Positions 1 through 8,016 of a stretch of 9,736 bases of DNA are shown one piece after another (position 1 is the first letter of the stretch; each line of letters starts with the position of its first letter). Both the position numbers and the translations under genes were made by a program. The stretch lies in contig PBDF01000006.1 of the NCBI GenBank assembly GCA_002717285.1, forward strand, positions 9,347-19,082, read 5' to 3'. Source of the stretch: Magnetovibrio sp. GTDB lineage: Bacteria > Pseudomonadota > Alphaproteobacteria > Rhodospirillales_A > JABHCV01. The notes below the pieces were generated by a model. The model was not told the DNA's origin and made no database searches. It worked only from the letters and a program-made list of their open reading frames with translations.

Positions 1-377
1 ATGAATTTAAGCGGAATATTTTGTCCCCAACTTTTATTAAGGCGCCACGTAATTTTTGTATAAATGGTAAATCAAAAGATTTTTATTTAGGGTTATTGGT
101 TGGATGACTAGCCCAAAGACCATAAAAACTAGTTGTGGAATAAAAAAATATCATCAATTACGTACAGACACTTCTTTGTGGGGTAAATTAAGACTTTTTT
201 GGTTTATAGTGATTGCTACCATAAGAGACCTCTACAAATGATCAGTACTTCTCTATCTTATTCGTAAAAAGAACGTTTCTAGGCAAAGGCGATACCTCTA
301 TAAATAAAACATAAGCAATGATTGTACGAAGCTTTATGTATACCAATAACTAAACGTGTCCTATTTAACTAATGGAA

Positions 378-408
378 TTGATAATTGAATTTTGTGAGTA
401 AGTATACA
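378..408 (+). promoter_or_regulatory. weak candidate sigma70-type promoter for the metE-like gene
   Basis: TTGATA (378-383, five of six matches to TTGACA) is followed after 19 nt by TATACA (403-408, four of six matches to TATAAT). The spacer is two bases longer than ideal, and in AT-rich DNA such pairs occur by chance. If real, it would give a leader of about 120 nt. No operator-like palindrome is evident beside it. Confidence 0.2.
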
Positions 409-520
409 CACTCTAACCCAAGAGATAGGTACATTGGTGATACTTCTACTATCCTAAGGTTGAGTCCATAAGCTTGCTTGTGTCATTAGCTAATTTTTTT
501 GATTTTACAATGAAGCGTGT

Positions 521-525
521 AGGAG
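521..525 (+). promoter_or_regulatory. ribosome-binding site of the metE-like gene
   Basis: AGGAG lies 10 nt before the ATG at 536. It is the only strong Shine-Dalgarno match nearby and supports that start. Another ATG at 510 is out of frame and would give only 11 codons, running across the true start. Confidence 0.6.
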
Positions 526-535
526 ATTTTTTTAG

Positions 536-1612
536 ATGCCGTTAACGACGACAACAATTGGTTCATATCCAAAGCCTGAGTCCACACCAGTCGGTGATTG
601 GTTCTTGGCAAATAAAAGCGAAGAAGAAAAAAAAGCCTCTAAGGGGCTACTAGAAAATTGGACACCGGGGAGCTACGAAAATTCGCTTCAGGAGGCTGGA
701 GATAGTGCGGAAGAAAGGTTTCTTATGGCAACAGAAGAAATAATCAGAGATCAGGTAAATGCCGGAATTGATGTCCCTACTGATGGAGAGGTGAGGAGAG
801 AAAATTACATACACTATCAATGTCGTAGACTCAATGGAATTAGCTTTCAAGATGTTACTCATCGTTCAGTACGGGATGCATACGAAGCTGATTTGCCGAC
901 AATTGTGTCATCAATTAGTCTTAAAGAAACAAGATTAGACAAAGATTGGAAAGTAGCACAACAGTTTACAAAAAACCCGGTAAAGATAACTTTGCCAGGG
1001 CCGATGACTATAGCCGACTCAATTGCAAACACATATTATTCAGATGAAAAAATCATGGGTGTAGATCTTGCATCAGCTCTTAATAAGGAAGTAAAGGCTC
1101 TGGCCGAGGCTGGGTGTAGGTACATTCAGGTTGATGAGCCAGTTTTTGCTCGAAGGCCTGAGGAAGCTCTCGAATATGGCTTTGAGAATCTTGAAAGAAC
1201 ACTTCATGGGGTTCCTAAAGAAATAAACCGTGTTGTTCATATGTGTTGTGGGTATCCAAGCTCCCTTGATGAAGAAAATTATAAAAAAGCTGACAAAGAC
1301 GCTTATGTGAAAATCATTAGTGCGATTGAGGATTCGACTATAGACGAAGTTTCAATTGAAGATGCTCATCGGCATAACGACCTAAGGATACTTGAAAAGT
1401 TCTCAAAAACAAAGGTGATATTGGGTGTCATCAACATTGGCCGAAGTAGAATGGAGAGTGTTGAAGAGGTAAGGAGTCGATTATTGGAAGCGTTAGGTCA
1501 TATTGATCCAGAGAGATTAATAGCTGGACCGGATTGTGGCCTTGGTTTTTTTACTCGAGAGCAAGCGATAACCAAAATGAAGGTCATGTCTGAAGCGGCT
1601 CGTTCTATATAA
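536..1612 (+). CDS. core MetE-type cobalamin-independent methyltransferase (methionine synthase II family)
   Basis: This 358-residue protein corresponds to the catalytic C-terminal barrel of MetE, the zinc enzyme that moves a methyl group onto homocysteine to make methionine. All zinc ligands expected from MetE are visible: His235 and Cys237 in HMCCG, Glu275 in SIEDAH, and Cys334 in GPDCGLGF. The N-terminal TTTTIGSYPKP, LPGPMT (153-158) and VDEP (199-202) segments are also typical. It lacks the N-terminal half of full-length MetE (about 750 residues), so the methyl donor is uncertain: core MetE proteins use varied donors, and no MesX-like partner or corrinoid protein is seen nearby. It is a cytosolic enzyme by sequence, with no signal peptide. 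It stands alone, with 211 nt before the next gene. The family call is firm; the exact reaction is inferred. Confidence 0.85.
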   Translation: MPLTTTTIGSYPKPESTPVGDWFLANKSEEEKKASKGLLENWTPGSYENSLQEAGDSAEERFLMATEEIIRDQVNAGIDVPTDGEVRRENYIHYQCRRLNGISFQDVTHRSVRDAYEADLPTIVSSISLKETRLDKDWKVAQQFTKNPVKITLPGPMTIADSIANTYYSDEKIMGVDLASALNKEVKALAEAGCRYIQVDEPVFARRPEEALEYGFENLERTLHGVPKEINRVVHMCCGYPSSLDEENYKKADKDAYVKIISAIEDSTIDEVSIEDAHRHNDLRILEKFSKTKVILGVINIGRSRMESVEEVRSRLLEALGHIDPERLIAGPDCGLGFFTREQAITKMKVMSEAARSI

Positions 1613-1663
1613 GAAGTATAAAATTTTCAACCATCTTGATTTTAGGAAAAATTTGAAGCATCA

Positions 1664-1680
1664 CTCAGTACTAAACTGAG
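1664..1680. repeat. small hairpin between the metE-like gene and gabD
   Basis: CTCAGT (1664-1669) and ACTGAG (1675-1680) can pair as a perfect 6-bp stem with a 5-nt loop. CAT (1659-1661) and ATG (1683-1685) can extend it across a 2x2 internal loop. No T-run follows, so it is not a standard intrinsic terminator. The same 211-nt gap holds a 10-bp palindrome TTTCTAGAAA at 1719-1728 and 7-bp inverted arms CAAATTG/CAATTTG at 1694-1700 and 1734-1740. No convincing promoter for gabD stands out. Confidence 0.4.
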
Positions 1681-1823
1681 ATATGTGGAAACGCAAATTG
1701 TTTTGTGGAAAAGTAACCTTTCTAGAAAAATAGCAATTTGTATCAGTCTTAATTAGGGTTTATTCATAACTTAGATTTATACGTAGTTGTAATCTCTTTT
1801 AAAAACTTACCAGCGAGATTGTA

Positions 1824-3275
1824 TTGCAAATCAACAATTTTACTCTGTTTAAAAAACAATGTTACGTGAATGGCCAATGGGCCAATGCGGATAGTGGCGA
1901 AACCTATGATGTGTATAATCCAGCAGATGGGTCAGTACTGGGCGAAGTGCCAAAAATGGGGAAAGTAGAGACCACACGTGCTATTGATGCGGCAGTAGCG
2001 GCTTTTCCTTTTTGGTCGTCCAAGACAGCCAAAGAAAGATCAACTGTTCTTAAGCGCTGGTACGATCTTATTATGGAAAACCAGCAAGATTTAGCGACTA
2101 TTATTACTGCGGAAATGGGAAAGCCGATGGCTGAGGCTCTGGATGAAATTGCCTATGGAGCGTCCTTTATCGAGTGGTTTGCAGAAGAATCAAAGCGCAT
2201 TTATGGAGAGACTATACCGGCACCCTCCATAGATCGGCGCATTGTCGTGATAAAGCAACCTGTTGGAGTTGTCGCTTCAATAACACCGTGGAATTTTCCT
2301 AATGCAATGATTACCCGTAAATGTTCTCCAGCTCTCGCAGCTGGTTGCTCAATTGTAATAAAGCCAGCAGAGGACACCCCCTTTTCAGCTTTAGCCCTTG
2401 CTGAACTGGCTGAGCGTGCAGGCATACCTAGAGGAGTTATAAATGTAGTTACGGGTGATCCGGTTGAGATTGGTGCTGAGTTGACATCCAATCCCAAGGT
2501 TCGCAAGCTATCGTTTACGGGCTCTACCCCAGTTGGTAAATTACTTATGAAGCAGTGTGCGGCTACTGTTAAGAAAGTGTCGATGGAACTTGGCGGGAAT
2601 GCCCCGTTTATTGTTTTTGAGGATGCAGATTTGAACGCAGCAGTCGTGGGGGCTATGGCATCAAAATTTCGTAATACAGGACAAACCTGTATTTGCGCTA
2701 ATCGTTTTTTTATTCAAGATTCTATTTATGAGATTTTTACTGAAATGTTAACTCATGCTGTATGCAAGTTGAATGTAGGCTCAGGCCTAGTCAATAATTC
2801 AACCCAGGGGCCACTTATTAACAAGAGTGCTCTGAAAAAGGTTGAAGACTTAATTGATAATGCTACGGCTAGAGGTGCTAGCGTTGTTCTTGGTGGTAAG
2901 CGCAGTGACCTGGGCCACACTTTTTTTGAGCCGACAATTTTGACCAATGTAGATACATCTATGCACATAGCGTCAGAGGAAATATTTGGGCCTATCGCAG
3001 CTCTCTACCGTTTTAAAACTGAAGAAGAAGTGCTCACAATAGCAAACGACACGCCTTATGGATTAGCAGCTTATTTTTATTCAGGTGACATCAACCGGGT
3101 TTGGCGGGTTTCTGAGGCTCTGGAATATGGCATGATTGGCATAAATGCGGGCACCATTTCAAGTGAAGTTGCTCCTTTTGGTGGTGTTAAGGAGTCTGGT
3201 ATTGGCCGTGAGGGCTCAAGGTATGGAATTGAAGAATTTCTTGAGATCAAATACATGTGCTTTGGTGGCTTGTAA
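1824..3275 (+). CDS. gabD: NAD(P)+-dependent succinate-semialdehyde dehydrogenase
   Basis: This aldehyde dehydrogenase oxidises succinate semialdehyde to succinate, the last step of the GABA shunt. Its 483 residues match the GabD length (482 in E. coli), and both ends resemble GabD (NLFRQQ/LFKKQCYVNG start; EFLEIKYMC tail). Visible motifs are TPWNFP (154-159), Lys180 in IKPAE, FTGST (231-235), the general base Glu255 in MELGG, catalytic Cys289 in GQTCICANR and Glu386 in EEIFGP. Cys289 and Cys291 form the C-x-C pair used as a redox switch in human SSADH. The start is TTG at 1824: a stop lies in frame at 1800-1802, no ATG or GTG lies between, and the family N-terminus fits. The Shine-Dalgarno is weak (GAG about 6 nt upstream), suggesting modest translation. 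gor follows after 18 nt. Another semialdehyde substrate such as glutarate semialdehyde is possible. Confidence 0.92.
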   Translation: MQINNFTLFKKQCYVNGQWANADSGETYDVYNPADGSVLGEVPKMGKVETTRAIDAAVAAFPFWSSKTAKERSTVLKRWYDLIMENQQDLATIITAEMGKPMAEALDEIAYGASFIEWFAEESKRIYGETIPAPSIDRRIVVIKQPVGVVASITPWNFPNAMITRKCSPALAAGCSIVIKPAEDTPFSALALAELAERAGIPRGVINVVTGDPVEIGAELTSNPKVRKLSFTGSTPVGKLLMKQCAATVKKVSMELGGNAPFIVFEDADLNAAVVGAMASKFRNTGQTCICANRFFIQDSIYEIFTEMLTHAVCKLNVGSGLVNNSTQGPLINKSALKKVEDLIDNATARGASVVLGGKRSDLGHTFFEPTILTNVDTSMHIASEEIFGPIAALYRFKTEEEVLTIANDTPYGLAAYFYSGDINRVWRVSEALEYGMIGINAGTISSEVAPFGGVKESGIGREGSRYGIEEFLEIKYMCFGGL

Positions 3276-3293
3276 AAAACATAGGATCTAAAT

Positions 3294-4649
3294 ATGTCTC
3301 AATTTGATTATGACTTGATAACTATTGGTGCTGGATCTGGGGGTGTTCGTGCTTCACGACTAGCGGCGCAGTTGGGTGCGCGCGTTGCCATAGTTGAAGA
3401 GGAACGAGTCGGAGGTACATGTGTGCTTAGGGGATGTGTGCCCAAGAAGCTTCTTGTTTATGCGGGTCACTTCGCTGATGACTTTGAAGACTCCCTTGGA
3501 TACGGCTGGACTCTTCCTGAACCACAATTTGATTGGTCAAAATTGATAACTTCAAAGGACAAAGAACTTGATCGCCTAAATAGCATCTATTTGCGTATTC
3601 TAAGTAAAAATAATGTAGACCTGCTTGCTGGTCGAGGGAAGGTTATTGATAAAAATACAATACAGGTTAATGAAAAAAAATATAGTGCAAAACATATCCT
3701 GATTGCTGTTGGTGGCTGGCCATCCTTACCTGATATACCAGGAATTGAACATGCTATAACTTCAAATGAGGCACTAGAACTGGCAGTCTTGCCAAAGAAG
3801 ATCATTATTGTTGGGGGTGGTTACATTGCGGTTGAATTTGCTGGTATCTTCCGGAGTCTTGGTGTTGATGTAACGCTAGTGTTCCGCGCCGATAAAATTC
3901 TTCGTGGGTTTGACGAAGATGTGAGGTTGTGTTTGGCAACAGAAATGAAAAAACGTGGTATTACTCTGAGGAGTGAGTCTGTTGTGCGTAACATTAAAAA
4001 ACAAAGTAGTGGTTATGCGTTGTATCTTGTTGACGGGAGTGTTCTTGAAGCTGATCAGGTAATGTATGCTACTGGGCGTGAGCCTAACACGAAGGGGTTG
4101 GGTCTCAAAAAAATTGGTGTTGAACTAAATCAAAATGGTGCTGTTGCTGTTAATGAATATTCGGAGACAAGTGTTAATGGAATTTGGGCGGTGGGTGATG
4201 TTACAAACCGTATTAATCTTACACCCATTGCGATTGCCGAAGGAGCAGCTTTTGTCCAAACAGTTTTTAATAATTGTCCCACCAAGGTTAATCACACTAA
4301 TGTTCCCTCTGCCGTTTTTTCTTCTCCTCCTATTGGAACCGTTGGTCTAACAGAAGACGAGGCCCGCACTAAATATGGCGAAATTGATGTGTATATCTCA
4401 AGTTTTCGACCTATGAAGTATACTTTATCAGGTCGGGATGAGCAGACCCTCATGAAGCTAATTGTGGACAAAAGTACGGATATAGTTGTTGGATGTCACA
4501 TGGTGGGAATGGATGCCCCTGAAATCATCCAAGGCCTTGGTATTGCTCTAAAATGTGGGGCGACAAAGGCAAAATTTGATGCCACAATTGGTATTCATCC
4601 CTCGGCTGCCGAAGAATTTGTGACCATGCGTGAAAAGCGATTGGACTAA
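3294..4649 (+). CDS. gor: glutathione-disulfide reductase (NADPH)
   Basis: This flavoprotein reduces glutathione disulfide with NADPH to keep cytosolic glutathione reduced. Its 451 residues match the family (450 in E. coli). In order: FAD-binding GAGSGG (12-17); redox-active disulfide Cys43/Cys48 in GGTCVLRGCVPKK; NADPH-binding GGGYIA (174-179) with Arg198 and Arg204, the two arginines that select NADPH over NADH; FAD motif GIWAVGDV with Asp302; and the C-terminal dimer-interface signature HPSAAEE with His435 as acid/base. This set separates it from dihydrolipoamide dehydrogenase and mercuric reductase. Trypanothione reductase is larger and not expected here. AGGAT (3283-3287) lies 6 nt before the ATG. 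With only 18 nt after gabD, the two are probably one transcript, so thiol redox and semialdehyde oxidation may be co-expressed. A 107-nt gap follows, with no clear terminator. Confidence 0.95.
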   Translation: MSQFDYDLITIGAGSGGVRASRLAAQLGARVAIVEEERVGGTCVLRGCVPKKLLVYAGHFADDFEDSLGYGWTLPEPQFDWSKLITSKDKELDRLNSIYLRILSKNNVDLLAGRGKVIDKNTIQVNEKKYSAKHILIAVGGWPSLPDIPGIEHAITSNEALELAVLPKKIIIVGGGYIAVEFAGIFRSLGVDVTLVFRADKILRGFDEDVRLCLATEMKKRGITLRSESVVRNIKKQSSGYALYLVDGSVLEADQVMYATGREPNTKGLGLKKIGVELNQNGAVAVNEYSETSVNGIWAVGDVTNRINLTPIAIAEGAAFVQTVFNNCPTKVNHTNVPSAVFSSPPIGTVGLTEDEARTKYGEIDVYISSFRPMKYTLSGRDEQTLMKLIVDKSTDIVVGCHMVGMDAPEIIQGLGIALKCGATKAKFDATIGIHPSAAEEFVTMREKRLD

Positions 4650-4743
4650 AATCGTCTATTTGTTGTTAAAAAAAGCGTGGTTTTGCTGGAAAATTATTCC
4701 TGACAAGGGTATAGGCTTCCCACTAAACGTATTTTAAGTGCTT

Positions 4744-4748
4744 AAGGA
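4744..4748 (+). promoter_or_regulatory. ribosome-binding site that decides the aroG start
   Basis: AAGGA ends only 2 nt before the ATG at 4751 but 8 nt before the in-frame ATG at 4757. The second spacing is normal and the first is too tight, so 4757 is the better start; both give nearly the same protein. Confidence 0.55.
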
Positions 4749-4756
4749 TTATGAAA

Positions 4757-6121
4757 ATGACCAAAAAGTGGTCGCCCAAAAGTTGGCGTTCAAGACAAGT
4801 CTTGCAAATGCCAACCTATCCAGATGCTGCAGTTGCCAATGCAGTTGAAGAGCGCTTGCGTAGCTATCCACCACTAGTATTTGCTGGGGAGGCACGTAAG
4901 TTAAAAAGGGTTCTTGCTCAGGCTGCTAAGGGTAAGGCTTTTTTGTTGCAAGGTGGTGATTGTGCAGAGAGTTTTGCTGAATTTCATCCTGATAATATTC
5001 GAGATACTTTCCGTGTTATGCTTCAAATGGCTGTAGTTTTGACTTATGGTGCAGCCTGCCCTGTCGTAAAAGTTGGGCGTTTGGCGGGACAATTCGCAAA
5101 ACCTCGTTCTGAAGAAGAAGAGACCATTGGTGGTATAACTCTACCCAGTTATCGTGGTGACATGATTAACGGAATGGAATTTACGTTAGAGGCTCGCACT
5201 CCTGATCCTGTCCGTCTGGAACAAGTCTACAACCAAGCGGCAGCAACGTTAAATTTACTTAGAGCTTTTGCACAAGGCGGCTATGCAGATCTTCACAAGG
5301 TCCATCAATGGACACTTGACTTTGTTTGTGACAGCAAGTTTGGAGAGCAATATAGAGATTTGGCTGGCCGTCTTGGTGAAGCTCTAGCTTTTATGGCAGC
5401 TTGTGGTTTGACATCAGAGACAACACCTCAAATTTGTGAAACCGACTTCTTTACTTCTCACGAGGCTCTTATGCTTAACTACGAGCAGGCTATGACTCGG
5501 GTTGATAGTATTTCAGGGGACTGGTACGACACCTCTGCTCACATGCTCTGGGTTGGAGATAGAACGCGCCAAATTGATGGTGCGCACATTGAATTCTTGC
5601 GTGGAGTTGCTAACCCAATAGGTGTCAAGGTGGGCCCAACTATGCAGCCCGATCAACTAATTAAGTTAATTGACGTGCTAAATCCAAGAGATGAACCTGG
5701 TCATCTTACGCTTATTGTTCGTCTGGGTGCTGACAAGGTTGAAAGTGAATTACCACACTTAATTAGAACAATTCAGAGTGAAGGTCGCTCGGTAGTTTGG
5801 GCTTGTGACCCCATGCATGCTAATACAATCAAAAGCTCAAATGGATACAAGACACGTCCTGTAGACAAGATACTTAAAGAAGTGCGTGGTTTCTTTGCTG
5901 TCCATAAAGCAGAGGGAACTCATGCTGGTGGCGTCCATTTTGAAATGACGGGGCAGGATGTAACAGAGTGTGTCGGAGGTAGTCAGGCAATAACGGAAAA
6001 CGATTTGAGCGCCAGATACCACACACATTGCGATCCCCGTCTAAACGCAAAGCAATCACTTGAATTAGCTTTTCTTATTGCCAAGGCTCTTAAAGAAGAT
6101 CGTTTTGGAACTTCTGACTAA
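4757..6121 (+). CDS. aroG: class II 3-deoxy-D-arabino-heptulosonate 7-phosphate (DAHP) synthase
   Basis: This enzyme condenses phosphoenolpyruvate and erythrose 4-phosphate to DAHP, the first step of the shikimate pathway. It is the class II (plant/Mycobacterium-like) type. Numbering from ATG 4751 (456 residues), the metal ligands are Cys71 in GGDCAE, His346 in CDPMHANT, Glu388 in HFEMTGQ and Asp418 in HTHCDPRLN. The His-Glu and Glu-Asp distances (42 and 30) equal those of the M. tuberculosis enzyme. Substrate-binding stretches include [13 protein letters not shown] (108-120), RGDMING (135-141), WVGDRTRQ (257-264) and [15 protein letters not shown] (272-286). I annotate from 4757 because of Shine-Dalgarno spacing; 4751 would add Met-Lys. 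The conserved WSPKSWRS N-terminus is kept under either start. It may share the gor transcript, as I see no strong promoter in the 107-nt gap. The symbol follows alphaproteobacterial usage; aroF or aroH are also used. Confidence 0.94.
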   Translation: MTKKWSPKSWRSRQVLQMPTYPDAAVANAVEERLRSYPPLVFAGEARKLKRVLAQAAKGKAFLLQGGDCAESFAEFHPDNIRDTFRVMLQMAVVLTYGAACPVVKVGRLAGQFAKPRSEEEETIGGITLPSYRGDMINGMEFTLEARTPDPVRLEQVYNQAAATLNLLRAFAQGGYADLHKVHQWTLDFVCDSKFGEQYRDLAGRLGEALAFMAACGLTSETTPQICETDFFTSHEALMLNYEQAMTRVDSISGDWYDTSAHMLWVGDRTRQIDGAHIEFLRGVANPIGVKVGPTMQPDQLIKLIDVLNPRDEPGHLTLIVRLGADKVESELPHLIRTIQSEGRSVVWACDPMHANTIKSSNGYKTRPVDKILKEVRGFFAVHKAEGTHAGGVHFEMTGQDVTECVGGSQAITENDLSARYHTHCDPRLNAKQSLELAFLIAKALKEDRFGTSD

Positions 6122-6285
6122 ATTGCATAATATTACATTATTCGTTGTGATTACTGAGAAACGCCATATCTCTAATCTAACGTTTAAACTGATATTCATT
6201 ACTAGGCGGTTATGATGAATTTCTCTACTATTGTTTAACTTCAAAAGAACAATAAATGTAAGAAAATTATATATGATAGGGGCCG

Positions 6286-6314
6286 TTGACAGTATTTATG
6301 CTGGTGCATAGGCT
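6286..6314 (+). promoter_or_regulatory. sigma70-type promoter for nadE-gltX
   Basis: A perfect TTGACA (6286-6291) is followed after exactly 17 nt by TAGGCT (6309-6314), which keeps the T, A and final T that matter most in the -10 box. Transcription would start near 6321, about 22 nt before the nadE ATG, giving a very short leader. It is the best promoter match I see in the window and marks nadE-gltX as a separate transcription unit from aroG. Confidence 0.55.
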
Positions 6315-6318
6315 CCGC

Positions 6319-6335
6319 TTTCCAAAAAATGGAAA
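6319..6335 (+). promoter_or_regulatory. hairpin covering the nadE ribosome-binding site
   Basis: TTTCCA (6319-6324) is complementary to TGGAAA (6330-6335) across a five-A loop. The right arm contains the likely Shine-Dalgarno GGAAA, 7 nt before the ATG at 6343. The predicted transcript would begin inside or just before the left arm, so start-site choice would decide whether the hairpin forms. The stem is short and AT-rich and may be only marginally stable. Confidence 0.35.
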
Positions 6336-6342
6336 ATTATAA

Positions 6343-8016
6343 ATGATAAATACACTCAGTATCGTATTGGCCCAGTTGAATCCTACACTGGGAAATATTG
6401 AAGGAAATTTAAATTTACTCCGAACTGCGCGTAGTAAGGCCCAGGATTCTGATTTGGTTGTAAGTGGTGAGCTGATGGTTAGTGGTTATCCACCTGAAGA
6501 TCTAGTTCTGAAACCCTCTTTTATGGATGCTATTGAACAACAGGTCCGGATTTTTGCTAGTGAAACTAGCGATGGTGGGCCTGCAGTTCTTACGGGTGCA
6601 CCTTGGAGAGACAATGGAAATATCTATAATGCAGCGCTTCTTCTTATGGAAGGGAGAATAGAAGCAGTATGCTATAAACGTGAGCTCCCCAATTATGGCG
6701 TGTTTGATGAAAAGCGAGTATTTAGTGCTGGAAGGGATTTTCAACCCATGGAATTCCTTGGTGTAAAACTTGGGGTTATGATTTGCGAGGATATGTGGTG
6801 TGATAGGGTTTCAATGGGCTTGGCGGAAGCCGGCGCAGATATCTTTGTGGTTCTTAACGGTTCCCCCTTTGATGTGCAAAAGAAATCTGCCCGTTTAGAT
6901 TACGCAAGGGCACGGACTGAAGAGGCTGGGTTAGATCTAATTTATGTCAATCTAGTTGGTGGCCAGGATGAATTAGTTTTTGATGGGGATAGTTTTGTCA
7001 TGGGAAGAAAAGGTGTTCTTGCACAACGTGCCTGTTCCTGGCAGGACAGTCTATTGAAGACAAACTGGAAACTGACAAAAAATAAGTGGTGTTGCCAAAA
7101 TCAAGACGAAATAGAACATGTTGATCAAATAGAAGAAATTTACAAGGCCATTACCCTTGGTTTGCGTGATTATGTAAATAAGAATGGTTTCCCTGGCGTG
7201 CTAATTGGATTGTCGGGTGGAATAGACAGTGCACTAAGTGCGGCTGTTGCGGTTGATGCTATCGGACCCGAGCGTGTTCATTGCGTTATGATGCCATCGC
7301 CCTATACATCAAAACAAAGCATTGATGATGCTACTGAGATTGCTGATCTTTTGGAATGTCGTTTAGACAGAATATCCATTGAACCAGCTATGGCAGCTTT
7401 TGACGAGATGCTTAAACCTTCTTTTGCGAATGTTACCTCTGATACTACTGAGGAAAATGTGCAATCTCGTTCTCGTGGCCTCTCTTTGATGGCACTATCA
7501 AATAAGTTTGGTTACATGGTACTATCTACCGGCAACAAATCGGAAATGTCTGTGGGTTATGCTACACTTTATGGAGATATGTGTGGTGGCTACTCAGTAC
7601 TCAAGGATTTATATAAGACAACCGTATTTGCCCTCTCTAAATGGCGGAATGCCAACATTCCAGAGGGTGTTCTTGGACCAGTAGGTCCTGTTATGGGGCA
7701 ACAAGTTATAAGCAAGCCGCCGTCAGCAGAATTGAAACCAGATCAAAAAGATGAAGACAGCCTTCCTCCTTATGAAAAACTTGACGATATTCTGTATGGT
7801 TTGATTGAGGATGAGTTATCAGCCTCTGAAATTGCGGCTACAGGTCATGACCCAGAGACAGTTGAAAAGGTCTGGCGTATGCTTGATCAGGCAGAATACA
7901 AACGCCGCCAGGCTCCACCAGGTGTTAAAATATCATCGCGTGCTTTTGGGCGTGACCGTCGCTATCCGATCACAAATGGTTTTACCGGTTATAATCCACG
8001 TGGAAATGAATTATGA
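6343..8016 (+). CDS. nadE: glutamine-dependent NAD+ synthetase
   Basis: This two-domain cytosolic enzyme makes NAD+ from nicotinic acid adenine dinucleotide and ATP, using ammonia released from glutamine. Residues 1 to about 250 form the nitrilase-type glutaminase with the full triad Glu43 (SGELMVSGYPPED), Lys112 (CYKRELPNYGVFDEKR) and Cys148 (VMICEDMW). Residues from about 265 form the synthetase, with the ATP-pyrophosphatase P-loop SGGIDSAL (291-298), STGNKSEMSVGY (395-406) and the SKPPSAEL...DSLPPYE region (457-478). At 557 residues it is the shorter proteobacterial form, well below the roughly 680 of the actinobacterial enzyme. The start fits the family (MINTLSIVLAQLNPTLG). Its last four bases, ATGA, overlap the gltX start, so translation of the two is probably coupled. 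Both active sites look intact, so it should use glutamine as well as free ammonia. Confidence 0.95.
   Translation: MINTLSIVLAQLNPTLGNIEGNLNLLRTARSKAQDSDLVVSGELMVSGYPPEDLVLKPSFMDAIEQQVRIFASETSDGGPAVLTGAPWRDNGNIYNAALLLMEGRIEAVCYKRELPNYGVFDEKRVFSAGRDFQPMEFLGVKLGVMICEDMWCDRVSMGLAEAGADIFVVLNGSPFDVQKKSARLDYARARTEEAGLDLIYVNLVGGQDELVFDGDSFVMGRKGVLAQRACSWQDSLLKTNWKLTKNKWCCQNQDEIEHVDQIEEIYKAITLGLRDYVNKNGFPGVLIGLSGGIDSALSAAVAVDAIGPERVHCVMMPSPYTSKQSIDDATEIADLLECRLDRISIEPAMAAFDEMLKPSFANVTSDTTEENVQSRSRGLSLMALSNKFGYMVLSTGNKSEMSVGYATLYGDMCGGYSVLKDLYKTTVFALSKWRNANIPEGVLGPVGPVMGQQVISKPPSAELKPDQKDEDSLPPYEKLDDILYGLIEDELSASEIAATGHDPETVEKVWRMLDQAEYKRRQAPPGVKISSRAFGRDRRYPITNGFTGYNPRGNEL

Larger units (their letters stand above)
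1..535. other. AT-rich gene-free region upstream of the metE-like gene
   Basis: This stretch is visibly AT-rich and dense in stop codons in every frame. The only open frame touching the left edge (frame 3, through base 104, stop TGA 105-107) encodes about 34 residues resembling no family I recognise; it could be the tail of an upstream gene or chance. I see no tRNA, rRNA, transposon or long repeat. It probably contains the promoter and leader of the methyltransferase gene. Whether part of it is a decayed gene cannot be told by eye. Confidence 0.6.

Noticed and set aside
1..107. Frame open from the left edge to the TGA at 105-107, considered as the tail of an upstream gene
   Set aside because: A 34-codon open frame is not surprising in one of six frames, and the translation is unrecognised; left as undetermined.
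510..545. 11-codon ATG frame overlapping the metE-like start, considered as a leader peptide
   Set aside because: Its putative Shine-Dalgarno is poor, the strong AGGAG lies inside it and serves the downstream ATG, and it has no regulatory codon run.
2201..2506. 101-codon open frame on the minus strand inside gabD
   Set aside because: It lies wholly opposite conserved gabD codons and its translation resembles no family; an antisense shadow.
4135..4350. 71-codon leucine-rich + strand frame inside gor
   Set aside because: It is an alternate frame of conserved gor sequence; the apparent hydrophobicity comes from reading T-rich codons out of frame.
4683..4735. Promoter candidates before aroG (TTGCTG with TATAGG; CTGACA with TAAACG)
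   Set aside because: Spacers are too long (21 nt) or the -10 box matches at only about half its positions; not better than chance in this composition.
6241..6309. Short minus-strand frame (22 codons) upstream of nadE
   Set aside because: It coincides with the forward promoter elements and has no recognisable product; too short to support.
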